This document shows, piece after piece, positions 1 to 10,319 of a DNA stretch of 64,000 nt. Origin of the DNA: Gnetum montanum (Eukaryota > Streptophyta > Gnetopsida > Gnetales > Gnetaceae); contig MNCI01001040.1 of the NCBI GenBank assembly GCA_015680685.1, forward strand, positions 500,734-564,733, in the 5' to 3' direction. The notes under the pieces were generated by a model. It saw nothing but the letters and a program-made list of their open reading frames with translations. It did not search any database and was not told the DNA's origin. Position numbers and translations under genes: made by a program. Each line of letters opens with the position of its first letter. Position 1 is the stretch's first letter.

Positions 1-555
1 TAGTAGTGGTAGCTTCAGCAACTTGTGGTGAAAGTTCCAGCTCCTTGCTAAATTTGAGCCTAGTTCACTGGCAACAGATAGTAAAAAGGTGGATGGATGA
101 ACTCTATTAAGTGGATATTCCATTGATCAAGGCTCCACTTTGAACCTACTTAGAACTCTCACATCATCATCACATATGTAACTCACCCATCCATCATTGG
201 CTTATCAAGTGAGCATTCATAAAAAATATTAATTGATTTTTTCACATACACACAAGAAAAGTACTTAAAGGAAGGAAAAACTTATTGAGAATTAATTGTT
301 AGGCTAAAAAAAATTTAAAATTCCTAACTAAGCATACCAACACACCAACATTATTAAAGCACATAAACAAAATAATGAAAAAAAAATTGACATGATGTAG
401 AGGATTCCTCCTTGACAACTAATGCATGTATATCATCTAATAGACCCTTGGGTGTAATATACAAGATTGAGAGTTTAGCACTTTTAGAGGTCAAAGATAT
501 TCTTTATAATGCCTTAAGTATTACCCATTGATCAGAAAAATTTTATCTAACTCAT
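1..555. other. No gene recognised
   Basis: AT-rich sequence lying 3' of the minus-strand integrase remnant. It may be the post-integrase part of that old element. I see no LTR terminus, primer site or convincing reading frame here. Confidence 0.4.
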
Positions 556-1660
556 CTAAATGGTGTATATGCATGGTGCCAAACTGGTAATTGGTATGAA
601 TAAATAAGATCCTTTCCACTGAAATTGAAACTTCTTCAAATGGACCAAGTATGATAGATTAAAATACAGGACCTTGTCACCCAGTTTGAAATAAAACTCT
701 CTTGCATGAATATCATGGTAAGTCTTGGTATAAGAATATTTCAATTCATTATGCATCAATGTGATTCTACGATTCTCATCAAGAGGGTTGAGGTTAATTA
801 ATCTCTCTTTTTATATAGAATCTAAGATCATATCAAAGTAAACCACACTACCTAAGGTTTTCATTTCAAAATAAATAGGTAATTATGGAACCTATCAATA
901 TATCAACTTAAATGATGTGTACCCAATAAGAATCTCCCATGCTATTCAATAGCCCTAAAGAACATCATTAATCTTGTTGGACTAGTCTCTTCTATACATA
1001 CTAATCATTTTCCTTAGTATTTTTATAATTTCATGGTTAGTAATTTTTGCTTAGCCATTAGCATACAAGTGATAAAGAAATTTAATTTATGATTAAATTC
1101 ACAAGATTCTAAAAAATTCTTGAAAATATTACCAATAAAATATGTAGTATTATTGGAGATCAAGATTTCAGGAACACCAAACTTATGAAGTATATGATTA
1201 CAAAGCCTTTAATGATAACAACTTCCAAGCACTTCATACAATAGTAAATGCATATATTAATATATTCTTTACCATTGAAGGTTAGAGTAATGGGACCAAT
1301 CAAGTCAATCCCCCATACGTCAAAGGGTTGATGTGGTTGGATACATTTTTATGGTTCCTTCATATATGAGGAATATCTCCCTCCTACTAATACTTGTTGC
1401 AGTAGTGTACAAAGTATTGAGCATTAAGAAACATGGTAAGTCAAAATTATCCTATTAGTGGCACCTTTGTCTTAATTCTATTTTTGGCATAGTACCTACC
1501 ACAAACACCATGGTGTGCAGAAGCTAAGATGGTGTCTTGACTCTGTTCAAGAACACACCATCTCATGAAACCATCAAGGCACATCTTGTAGAGATGATCT
1601 TTAATGACCAAGTAAGGCTTTACTTGATTCTCAAGTCATTAGATTTTTTTTAATTTAGAA
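556..1660 (-). pseudogene. Ty3/gypsy integrase remnant (Athila-type)
   Basis: Minus-strand remnant of a retrotransposon integrase, the enzyme that inserts element cDNA into the host genome. Reading from about 1660 downward there is an HHCC-type zinc-binding region (HHGVCG, then YFVHYCNKY at about 1390). The catalytic core follows, with VWGIDLIGP at about 1290 holding the first Asp. A segment like the second catalytic motif reads ISNNTTYF, so the second Asp appears replaced by Asn. The C-terminal part at 556-759 has the GDKVLYF and W-K-G-S-Y signature of the integrase C-terminal domain. Stops and frame changes are frequent, so it is dead. No reverse transcriptase is visible beside it; the sequence on its 5' side is interrupted at 1706 by LTR-like sequence. 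Confidence 0.7.
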
Positions 1661-1705
1661 GAAATCCTCTAGGCCATTAGGTAATTAAGAATATATATGT
1701 ACTAG

Positions 1706-2800
1706 TGTAGGGATACCTCTTCCAATCCCCTTATTCCTTCCCTACATGTGTGTTTTTGTAGGTTGTAGGCTCTATGAAGACATATTGGAGATTTTGGAGT
1801 CATCTTGTCTAAGATCTAGGCTCCTAGGAGAGATGTCTCAAGAGATAGAAGACATCTAGGCCAAGTTGAGATCTTGTAGGAGACATCTCAGGAGACAGAA
1901 GACATCTAGGCCAAGTTGAGAGCTTGCAAGAGATGTCTGGGAAGTTTGACAAACATCTCAAATAACATGTCTTAAAATGTGATGAGACACCTTAGAAGTT
2001 AGATGAGATGTCTCCCAAATGTGGAGATGTCTCAACTAAGACATCTCTAGAAGAGCTAAGACATCTTAGCTATAGTGTGAGATGTTTTAGTTAGAAGTGA
2101 GACGTCTCATCCAAATGGATACTTTTCTTAGTGAGATGTCCTAGAAAGGCTAGAAGTAACTTGAATGGGTAGCAAAATTTTCAAAATTACTGTTCCAAGT
2201 TTGGAAATAGCTAAGTGAATATGGAAAAAGATGGAAAAATTAGAGGATCTTCAAGTTGAGCTTGAGGAAGATTTCCTAGGATTTTTATCTTGCTTGGTTA
2301 ATAAATATGAATTGTGTTTCATGCTTGCACCATATAGAGAGATGTGAGTAAGATGTCATGAGATATCAAGAGGGCACATGTGAAGAGTGAATAACTATAT
2401 TTGTAGCTCTTCGTCAATAGAGTGAGTTTTGGTCTAGTGTTTCCTAAGTCTTATGAGTTAAGATCTCAGTCTCAAGTTGTGGGAGAGAATTTCTATCAAT
2501 TGTTTCTTGCATTGAAAATAATTATTATGTGGTTGTAGAGCCTCATTCTTTGCAACATCATTTGAGTATATGAGGTTTGTGTTGGATTTTCTATAGGTTG
2601 TTGAGCCTTGTTGTAATCTTTTGTTTGAATAATTGAAGATAGCTAGTTTTATTATTTTCTAGCAAACTAATTATCTTTTCATAATGTCTAGATTTAGTAT
2701 TGGAAGATGATTTATCATTAGAGTGAACTTCCTCATGTATTGTGATAATTAACTGAATGTGATCATCGCAGCTTCTACTTGTCTAAGTGGAACTATAATA
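1706..2800 (+). repeat. Diverged LTR-like remnant of the TGTAGGGA family
   Basis: Begins TGTAGGGATACCTCTTCC, closely matching the starts of the two LTRs at 3294 and 6052. It then carries many copies of the inverted pair AGATGTCT/AGACATCT (about 1820-2140), which are also present in those LTRs. The right end is not clear, so the end coordinate is approximate. No target duplication was found. It may be a solo LTR or a truncated copy of the same family. Confidence 0.5.
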
Positions 2801-3293
2801 TATTAATCCATGAGCTCTAATCAAATGTTGTATTTCCTCAATAGTGGTAAATTCTATGTGTTGTACATGTATTGGGTTATGAGGTTGACTCATGAGCCTA
2901 AATCTAGAAGAGCTTTACATGGCATGTTTCATGTTATCTATAAGTAGATTAAAGGGGTTCTAAGATCTATTTGCCTCTTGGAAATTACACTTGCTTTAAT
3001 CTAGTGGCTTACAATTTGAATAATCATAACAATTGTAAGATTTTGATTACGTCCTTAAGAAAGAAAGATCTTCTTAAAAAGTCTTGCAGTTAAGAGAACT
3101 AGATTGGAAATATTAGGCATAATTTCTTTTACTATTGTAGGTGGACTTCTATTCTTATTAGCTTTTTATGGGCTTGTATGAAAGAAAGGACATTTTCTTG
3201 ATTTTGGCTCACACTTGCTAGTAGTATCGTTCATCTATATGTTTATGGTTCTAATTGTGTTCTTTTGTTGAGGTTCTGTTGGTAACTCATTGG
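2801..3293. other. No gene recognised
   Basis: Sequence between two members of one LTR family. A weak minus-strand open stretch is present at about 2810-2950, but I cannot match it to any domain. Confidence 0.35.
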
Positions 3294-4312
3294 TGTAGGG
3301 ACACCTCTTCTGATCCCCTTATTATACCCTACATACTATGTGTCTTTTGGAGTTGATCTTGTTGGGGATGATTCTTGGATGTTTTGGCATGTTTCAGGGT
3401 GTTTTTGACTTACTTTGATGAGTTTAGAAGGTTCCAAGATCTATGGGGACATGTTGGGAGGCATCTGAAGGCTCCTAACATCAAAATAAGGCCTTTTATT
3501 TTTGGCATCTTAAGAAGAGACGTCTTCCCAGAGACATCTTTTCAAAGATGTCTTCCCTGAAGAGTAGATGTCTATCAAAAATAGTAGACATCTCTTCTAA
3601 AAGTAGGGCTTTAACACTAGATATCCCAACAAAGTCAAAGATGACCCAAATGCATGGGGAAACTTCTGAAAATGCCTTTCCAATTTGAGAAACAACAAAA
3701 GCAAGATGGAAATGATTAAAGAGAAGGTGAGAAAACTTAGAAAACATCTAAAGAAGCTCAAGTTGAGTTGAGGAAAGGTTTCTACAATTCTTATCTTCTA
3801 GTTTCTTATAAATATTAATGTAATTCACCATTGTAAGTGTCGTAGTGCCAAGTGCCACAGTGACAAGAACATTAGTGCAAAGTGTCAAACTACCAAGGGT
3901 CAAAGTGCAAACACCAAACATCAAACATCCTAATAGAGGACAAGAGAGAGAGCTCTTGAGGAAGGAAAGCTTATGCAAGAAGAGAACTTGTGCAAGGAAG
4001 TCAAGTGAAAGGCAAGGGAGAGGACTTAAGAGAGGTTAGGAGAATCTCTTATAAGTATCATGTCTTGAGCTTGGACTCCATTATGAGTAATTAAAGATTA
4101 AGAGAGGACACGTGTGGCCTCTAAGATCCTTTGGAGAGTTGTGAGTTGACCGTAGCTCCTCATCTTTAATGTGTTTTCTATGTATTTTGAGAATTATCTT
4201 AATATAAGAAATATTTCTCTATTTTATTGTGTCATTATTATTTTCTAAGCTACATCTACTTGGAAGTTGTTGATTGGATCCTATTGGGATCTAATGAGGT
4301 GCAACCCCTGCA
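3294..4312 (+). repeat. 5' LTR of the non-autonomous element
   Basis: It aligns by eye with 6052-6980 through most of its length: the same TGTAGGGACACCTCTT start, the GACGTCTTCCC and AGACATCT ladder, the TAATGTAATTCACCATTGTAAGTGT block and the GAGAGGACAAG block. It supplies promoter and polyadenylation functions in an active element. Confidence 0.8.
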
Positions 4313-4448
4313 CTAGATTGGTGTTTGAGCTAAAATTTGGAGGTTTCCACACTTCTATGTTGAATCTTGGTGTTTTCTTTGAATGAACGGAACATTGTTG
4401 TGGAGACTTTTGTATTTTCTTTTAGATATCATTCTTGTTGCTTTAGGT

Positions 4449-5800
4449 ATGGCTCCAAAAAAGAAGACATATCAAGAGCTTGGATAAGAGCTTCAAGAGT
4501 TTAAGGACTCCTTTAAATGTAATAAGTTCTTCCCAAAGTAAAGGTCCACAAGCAGCAAGATTTTGTAGAAACTTCAAAAAGGGAAATGAAGAAATTAAAT
4601 ACTAACATGGAAAATATTTTGAGGAGAATTGATAGAATATCTTGTAGCCACCTGGAAGGAAAGGAAGATAAAGGGTCTAATGAAGTAGAGATCAATGAGA
4701 AAAGGAGTTCTCAAGTACCTCTTATTGAGCGAAGGAGTGCTCAATACTTAATGGTTTCAAGGGAGGGAACCAAGAGCTTCATAGAAGGAACAAAAAGATC
4801 TTCAAAGTCCAAGATGATGTATGTTGCTGATCAAGGAGAGTTCCTACCTCATGAGTCATGGGAGGTGAAGGATCAAAGCCAAGAGAGTGGAAAAGGTCAT
4901 GGGACTTCTTCAAGNNNNNNNNNNNNNNNNNNNNNNNNNNNNNNNNNNNNNNNNNNNNNNNNNNNNNNNNNNNNNNNNNNNNNNNNNNNNNNNNNNNNNN
5001 NNNNNNNNNNNNNNNNNNNNNNNNNNNNNNNNNNNNNNNNNNNNNNNNNNNNNNNNNNNNNNNNNNNNNNNNNNNNNNNNNNNNNNNNNNNNNNNNNNNN
5101 NNNNNNNNNNNNNNNNNNNNNNNNNNNNNNNNNNNNNNNNNNNNNNNNNNNNNNNNNNNNNNNNNNNNNNNNNNNNNNNNNNNNNNNNNNNNNNNNNNNN
5201 NNNNNNNNNNNNNNNNNNCAAAGATGGATGGGAGAAGCCATGAAGAGGTAAGTAAGAGTGAGCTTGACCTTGTTGATGGTAGTAACGTCTCTCATATTGA
5301 AGCTAGTGTAAGGATGCTAGTTTTTCACTTTAGCTTGGTAGTGGTTTATTTAATGGTAATGATGACATCATTATCATTGTGCTAATTGTGATGAGATTGA
5401 GAGTCTTGTTGTGAATTTTGATGTCATTGTTAGAGAAATAAATACTAATAATGATAATTTGTTTAATGATGATGCATATTGGAATAATCATTATTAGAAG
5501 GTCATTATTGATGTAAGTGAAGACATTAATAATGATATGATTTTAAAAAATTTGGAGATGCTTACTACTGATTATAGCAATTATAAATTATGAAGTGTGT
5601 TGATGGACTTGATTGTCTTGGATGTAAAATGGAAGTGCAACATGAAGGCAATCTACATGATGATGAAGAAAGGAAACTAAGTGGTAGTCTTCCAAACACC
5701 AAGAAGAAGGAGGTGAAGAAGAGGAAAAATAAAAGAAGAAAGGATGTTTAATTAACAAAGCCTAATCCTTTTTCTTTTTCTTATTCTTTATTTGTTGCAG
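4449..5800 (+). pseudogene. Degenerate gag-like frame, interrupted by an assembly gap
   Basis: An ATG at 4449 opens a lysine-rich frame (MAPKKKTYQEL) with early stops. After a frame change it continues from 4586 as a charged, Ser/Lys/Glu-rich polypeptide that enters the N run. It resumes at about 5219 with lysine- and asparagine-rich sequence. The position after the 5' LTR and the charged, helix-prone composition suggest a gag-derived coiled-coil region. I see no zinc knuckle or capsid motif, so the assignment rests on position only. Confidence 0.4.
4915..5218. other. Assembly gap (N run)
   Basis: 304 ambiguous bases inside the short LTR element. Any reading frame drawn across it is an artefact. 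Confidence 1.
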
Positions 5801-6051
5801 GTTTGTGTCATCATGAGGATGTAAGGGAAGCATTCCAAGGAGATGATAAGATGAAGGAAGCATGGTGGGGCATGAAGACAAGCCTCCATGAGCAAGGGAA
5901 GCTCAAAACCAAAACCTCTAATGATATTTATTCCCATGTTTGTACTGCATTGAGTCATGATTTTTGTGATTGATTTGAGTCATGGGGGCATGATGCCTTC
6001 TAGCTTGTGAAAGGTCATGAAGCATGACATTTTTAAGGGTGGGAGAGCTAG

Positions 6052-6980
6052 TGTAGGGACACCTCTTTCGATCCCCTTGTTCTACCCTACATACTATGTG
6101 TCTTTTTAAGTTGATTTTTTTGTGGATGATTCTTGGATTTCTTGGCATGTTTTGGGGTGTGTTTGGCTCCCTTTAATGAGTTTAGGAGGTTCTAGGGTCT
6201 ATGGGGACTTATTGGAAGGCATTTGGAGGCTCCCAGCATCAAAAGAAGCACTTTTATTTTTGGCACCTTCAAAAGAGACGTCTCCCCAGAAAGATAGATG
6301 TATTACTAGAGACATCTTCCCTAAAGAGTAAACGTCTACTAAAAATAGTAGACATATCTCCCAATAGTAGGGCTTTCACAGTATATGTCCAAGCAAAGCC
6401 AAAGATGACCTAGATGCATGGGGAAACTTCTGAAAATTTCATTCCAATTTAGGAAACATCTAAAGGACCTTAATTTGAGTTGAGGAAAGGATTCTAGGGT
6501 TCTTATCCTCTATTTTCTTATAAATATTAATGTAATTCACCATTGTAAGTGTCACAGTGACAAAAATTATAATGCAAAGTGCTAAATTGCTAAGGGTCAA
6601 AGTGTAGATGTTGTAGGTCAACATCCCAATAGAGGACAAGAGAGAGAGAGCTCTTGAGGGAGGACAGCTTGTGTAAGGAATTTTAGTGAAAGTTAAGGGA
6701 GAGCACTTAAGAGAGGTTATGAGAATATTTTATAAGTGTCTTGTCTTGAGGTTGGGCTCCATTGTGAGCAGTTGAGGATTAAGAGAGGATAAGTATGACC
6801 TATAAGATCCTTGTGATTGTTGTGAGTTAAGCTTCGCTCCTCATCTTTGATGTATTTTCTATGTATTTTGAGAATTATCTTAATATAAGGAAGATTTTCT
6901 CTATTTTATTGTGTTATTCTTATTTTCTAAGCTAGATCTACTTGGAAGTTATTGGGGTCTAATGAGATGCAAGCCCTACA
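6052..6980 (+). repeat. 3' LTR of the non-autonomous element
   Basis: Partner of 3294-4312, beginning TGTAGGGACACC and ending GCCCTACA. It follows the purine-rich tract at 6034-6051. It is somewhat shorter than its partner, and many substitutions separate the two, so the insertion is not recent. Confidence 0.8.
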
Positions 6981-7172
6981 CCACACTTCTTACATTGATT
7001 ATGGTAGAACTAGAGAAAGTGAATTATGAGGTTGCTAAGAATGTTACATGATAGAATGATGCATTTAGGATGGTGATTCAACACATGGAGTTGTAAATTA
7101 GTAGTATTTTCTAAGATAATAGTAATAAGAAATATGAGAAGAGGCATTCATTAGAAAAATAGGTTGTCAAAT

Positions 7173-7177
7173 GTAGT
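7173..7177. repeat. Target site duplication GTAGT, left copy
   Basis: GTAGT immediately before the TGATGA start of the 5' LTR, repeated at 39347-39351 after the 3' LTR. This proves that 7178-39346 entered as one unit before the inner elements nested in it. Confidence 0.9.
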
Positions 7178-8022
7178 TGATGAACCATGATATCGGGGCC
7201 ACGATATCGAATCCACAATATTGGGTCCACGATATCGGAGCTTGCCATGCAATGTCAGATACCCAATATCGCGTCCTACCTCATTGCCTATAAATAAGAG
7301 CTGGGCACACTTGGTTTGCATAGTTAGTCTTAGTCTCTTACCCAAATTCTTGCCTTCTCTCCCTCTCAGAGTTAGAATTATTTCTACATGCCTGCAGTAG
7401 GAGTCATAAAGTGAACGGATCTTTATTCGAGCATTGTGTACCTGAGCACACCTTGTGTATGGCAATAAAGATGAACTTTATGATAAACCTTGTAGCATTC
7501 AGAATAGATTAATTAATATTATTTTCAGTTATTTAATGATTTCCTTAGTTGATTAATGCTCTCGCTCTCTCTCACCCTACAACTCTCCTAAGTAAGAACA
7601 CATAGTACGATCACTTCGAGCATGCATGTAACACTTGGTAACCCAGTAACAATTAGCGCTTGGTAATCCCAGTAGTGTTGCATCAGTTCAAGATGTGTAT
7701 GGCAAGTGAGAATGGATACTAGTGTTAGGATTAATTAAATCCTAGTTAATTAGTGGTTAAATTAAATTAGTCACTTAGTTATCTCTCTCCTCCCTTATTA
7801 GTAGCAGGCCATAAAAACACATAAAAAATATAAAAATCATATACCTCAAGTTTACTTAACCATACAATCATGACATACAAGTAAGCTTGGGAAGATAATG
7901 ATTAACCAACCCATTCTTGTTCCATCAAGGCGCATAAGCACTTAGTCCTTGGAATTTGACCAAATCGTGCTTGTACGCTTGTATTCGTATGGTTGAGCGT
8001 AGGGATACCTCACCGCTCATCA
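7178..8022 (+). repeat. 5' LTR of the Athila-like element
   Basis: It begins TGATGA and ends CTCATCA. U3 carries a ladder of GATATCG-containing repeats at about 7188-7245. A TATA box, TATAAATA, is at 7289-7296. The LTR matches 38491-39346 along its length, and the solo LTR at 42236-43136 is a relative with the same termini. Confidence 0.92.
7289..7296 (+). promoter_or_regulatory. LTR core promoter TATA box
   Basis: TATAAATA followed by AGAG, conserved at the matching place in the 3' LTR (about 38587) and in the solo LTR (about 42352). It would set the start of the element's genomic RNA about 30 bases downstream. Confidence 0.7.
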
Positions 8023-8023
8023 T

Positions 8024-8041
8024 TGGCACCATTGCCGAGGA
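8024..8041 (+). promoter_or_regulatory. Primer-binding site, tRNA-Asp-like
   Basis: TGGCACCATTGCCGAGGA, one base after the LTR end. It differs from the Athila-type tRNA-Asp site only by three G-to-A type changes. It primes minus-strand cDNA. Degenerate versions sit beside the minus-strand LTRs at 41639 and 61089. Confidence 0.8.
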
Positions 8042-8159
8042 CTTTGTTGTTTGTGTGCTAACTAAAACATAGGAAATATTTCACATCATTGGAACAAACC
8101 CTTAGGGTTGGTTAAAAATAATAATAATATATAATACATTGCACACTGAATAGACAATC

Positions 8160-8536
8160 ATGTCTCCTTCTTTGTACGAAAGTGTTTCATCACCTAGGTT
8201 TGATACATGTAACAATTGGAGGCGTAGTACACATGATAATCTGCCAATCCCTCAACAATTTTTCATGGTATATGTTCATCCTGATGAATATGTACCGAAC
8301 TTTACCTTTATTCTCCACTAGGATGAACAACTGCATTAGCGAGACTTAGAAGGTAACATAATGTTACCTCCTGATCACTCTGTCCTGGGCATGCTTCTTC
8401 GTGATCTTACACGAATTGTTATGAAACACTTATAGGCAGAGTACATTGTGCATGATCAGGACTCAAGAGAGTACCAACCCATGGAGGCACAATGTCAAAG
8501 GGATTTGCAATAGGAGAGACATCATGATCCAGGCCT
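8160..8536 (+). pseudogene. Athila-like gag, N-terminal piece
   Basis: ATG at 8160, 137 bases after the 5' LTR, opens a frame starting MSPSLYESVSSP. The frame is unbroken by indels until the Tat-like LTR at 8537, but it holds four in-frame stops, all TAG. The C-terminal end here is Asp/His/Arg-rich (HDQDSREYQP, RHHDPG). It resumes after 30908 with an Arg/Ser/His-rich segment of the same character, so the two pieces are one gag gene split by an insertion. Gag forms the particle that packages element RNA. Confidence 0.7.
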
Positions 8537-9477
8537 TGCAAGGTCATTCTAGCTTCACCAGGCCTTGCAACCCGCGCAAGCACTACGGTAGTTCATCAGG
8601 AGGAGAATGCTCTGAGTCTAGGCTGGCCAATTTGGAAAATTTTCTACTTTAGCTGTAAACAAGCTCTACGGCTCATCCTTCTTGTCCACCTAAGTAGCTC
8701 GCCTGGTCAACAGCCTGTTCAGAAATGGTGCGGAGTTGGTAGTAGCATTCTGGGTGTACCAGGAATAGTTCAGCAAGTTTTCTAAGTCATGAAGTCTGCT
8801 ATGCTACGCTACACCTCGCCATGTAGCGTAGCAAGCTTCAGAAGAAAGTTGCAGAACAAAGTGTCATGCTACGCTACGCTACATAACGTAGTGTAGCATG
8901 GCAATAGCTTCACCAACAGTTCCCCACGCTCAATTTTAAATCCTTCACCAATGTCCCTTTCTGTCAAGAAGCGGCAGACCATGTCTGCTGCTATGCTACA
9001 CCAAGCTACAAGGCATAGTGAGGTGTAGCAATCCTGCAAAAAAGATAGAAGGTGGCTCGAAGGGTGGAAACAGCAAAGTTCGTGAGACATGCATCGCAAG
9101 AAACAAAGTTGATAAAATTAGTGAAGCTTTCACAACTAAGGCCAATTACTACGCTACACTACACTACATAGTGTAGCAAGCATGCATCACACATATAGCA
9201 GAACGATCGACAAGATGCTACGCCAAGCATGCTACACTACAACAAGATGCTTTATTTACTTTCAAGCATTATTTTGCATTTCCATTCCATCTCAAAAGTA
9301 CACATTGCAAAAGGCTATATAGACACTGACGTAAGTCCTTGTCTAATCAACTAGACTGTTCAGGGTGCCCTTTATCCACACACACCTAGCACGGCCCTCC
9401 CTTGGGTACAAGGTCAAAACTGTCGCACCCGACGACCCCTCGGTGTTTTCCAGCTACCAATGTTTTTGATTGCTACA
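8537..9477 (+). repeat. 5' LTR of the Tat-like element, truncated and internally deleted
   Basis: It matches the 3' LTR from TGCAAGGTCATTCTAGC onward, but lacks the TGAAACACCTC start seen at 29207. Near 9245 it jumps from the TGCTACGCTACA ladder straight to CTTTATTTACTTTCAAGC, skipping about 740 bp present in the 3' LTR (about 29935-30683). The missing part contains the TATA box, so this copy cannot drive normal element transcription. Confidence 0.85.
8790..9243. repeat. TGCTACGCTACA / TGTAGCGTAGCA palindromic ladder
   Basis: About a dozen copies of a short motif in both orientations, several paired as hairpins (for example around 8805-8833 and 8871-8902). The same ladder occurs in the 3' LTR (about 29490-29930), and scattered copies occur at about 16520-16550, 18640-18790 and 19480-19490 inside the element. 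It lies in U3, where regulatory repeats usually sit. Confidence 0.7.
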
Positions 9478-9500
9478 ATTTTCTGGTGCTAGAAGGAGGA
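9478..9500 (+). promoter_or_regulatory. Candidate primer-binding site of the Tat-like element
   Basis: TGGTGCTAGAAGGAGGA starts at 9484, six bases after the LTR end. It begins with the obligatory TGG. I could not assign the tRNA with certainty. Confidence 0.45.
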
Positions 9501-9599
9501 CCTTTTGGTGCCTTTTCCATGTGTCACAGTAATTTTGTGAGCCTTATGTACCCTAATACACATAAGCATAAATGTGACACCCTCCTACGGTTGTTTGCG

Positions 9600-10230
9600 C
9601 TTTGTGTGGTGCAGATCGGTCACCTCGACGGTTCCTCGGGAGCCCTACAGAACACAAGGCCTCCGATTGCCAACTAACTAGCTCTTTTATGGTTGTCTTG
9701 CATGTGTTTTGTATCCCATCTCGTGTGGTACAGACTGGTCACTTTGACGGTTCCTCAGGGATCCTACGAGATGCAAAGCCTTTTTGATCGCTAGTTAGCT
9801 TGCCTGTCTTACGGTTGTCTTGCATGCGTTTGGTACCCCATCTTGTGTGATACAGACCGGTCGCTTCGACAATCCTTCGAGGATCCTGCAAGACACAAAG
9901 CCTTCTTGTTAGCTTGCTTGTCTTACGGTAGTCTCGTAAGCCTTCCATATCCCAATACGCATTAGCGTAGACTTGACACCCATCTGTGGTTGTTTATGTG
10001 TCGTGCAGTGTAGATCGGTCGCCTTGACGGTTCCTCAAGTGCCCTACGAGACATAAAGCCTCCGACAGCTAGTTACCTCACCTTCCCTTCTTATAGTAGT
10101 TTTGCACACGCTTTGCACCTTAGCTCGCACAGACGTAAACGTGACACCCTGTTGTGGTTGTTTACGCCTTGTGTGGTGTAATTCGGTTGCCTCGACGGTT
10201 CCTCCAGAATCCGGCAAGACGTAAAGATTC
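9600..10230 (+). repeat. Five degenerate tandem repeats in the leader
   Basis: A block around GATCGGTCRCCTCGACGGTT plus CCTCRGGANCC recurs at about 9611, 9730, 9851, 10011 and 10179, giving periods of about 120 to 170 bp. Each copy is followed by a GACACAAAGCCT-like tail and preceded by a TACGGTTGTNT-like block. The array fills the untranslated leader between primer site and gag. I see no long reading frame through it. Confidence 0.7.
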
Positions 10231-10319
10231 TTTTTCACTATTTGTTCCAATTTTCCTATTCGTTTGCACTCTTTGGCATAGCTTTTGCACTATCCTTTTG
10301 TCTAACTACCTTCTTAACA

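Larger units (their letters stand above)
3294..6980 (+). mobile_element. Short non-autonomous LTR retrotransposon
   Basis: Two direct LTRs (3294-4312 and 6052-6980) flank only about 1.7 kb. Each starts TGTAGGG and ends CCCTGCA or CCCTACA, a short terminal inverted repeat. A purine tract, GGGTGGGAGAGCTA, sits just before the 3' LTR and serves as the plus-strand primer. The interior shows only a degenerate gag-like reading frame and no protease, reverse transcriptase or integrase, so movement would need proteins from another element. A 304-bp assembly gap lies inside. The 5-bp flanks (ATTGG and CCACA) do not match, so no target duplication is evident; the copy may be rearranged or a recombinant of two insertions. 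Confidence 0.75.

Noticed and set aside
4586-5385. Long open frames spanning the N run
   Set aside because: Their length comes from ambiguous bases at 4915-5218.
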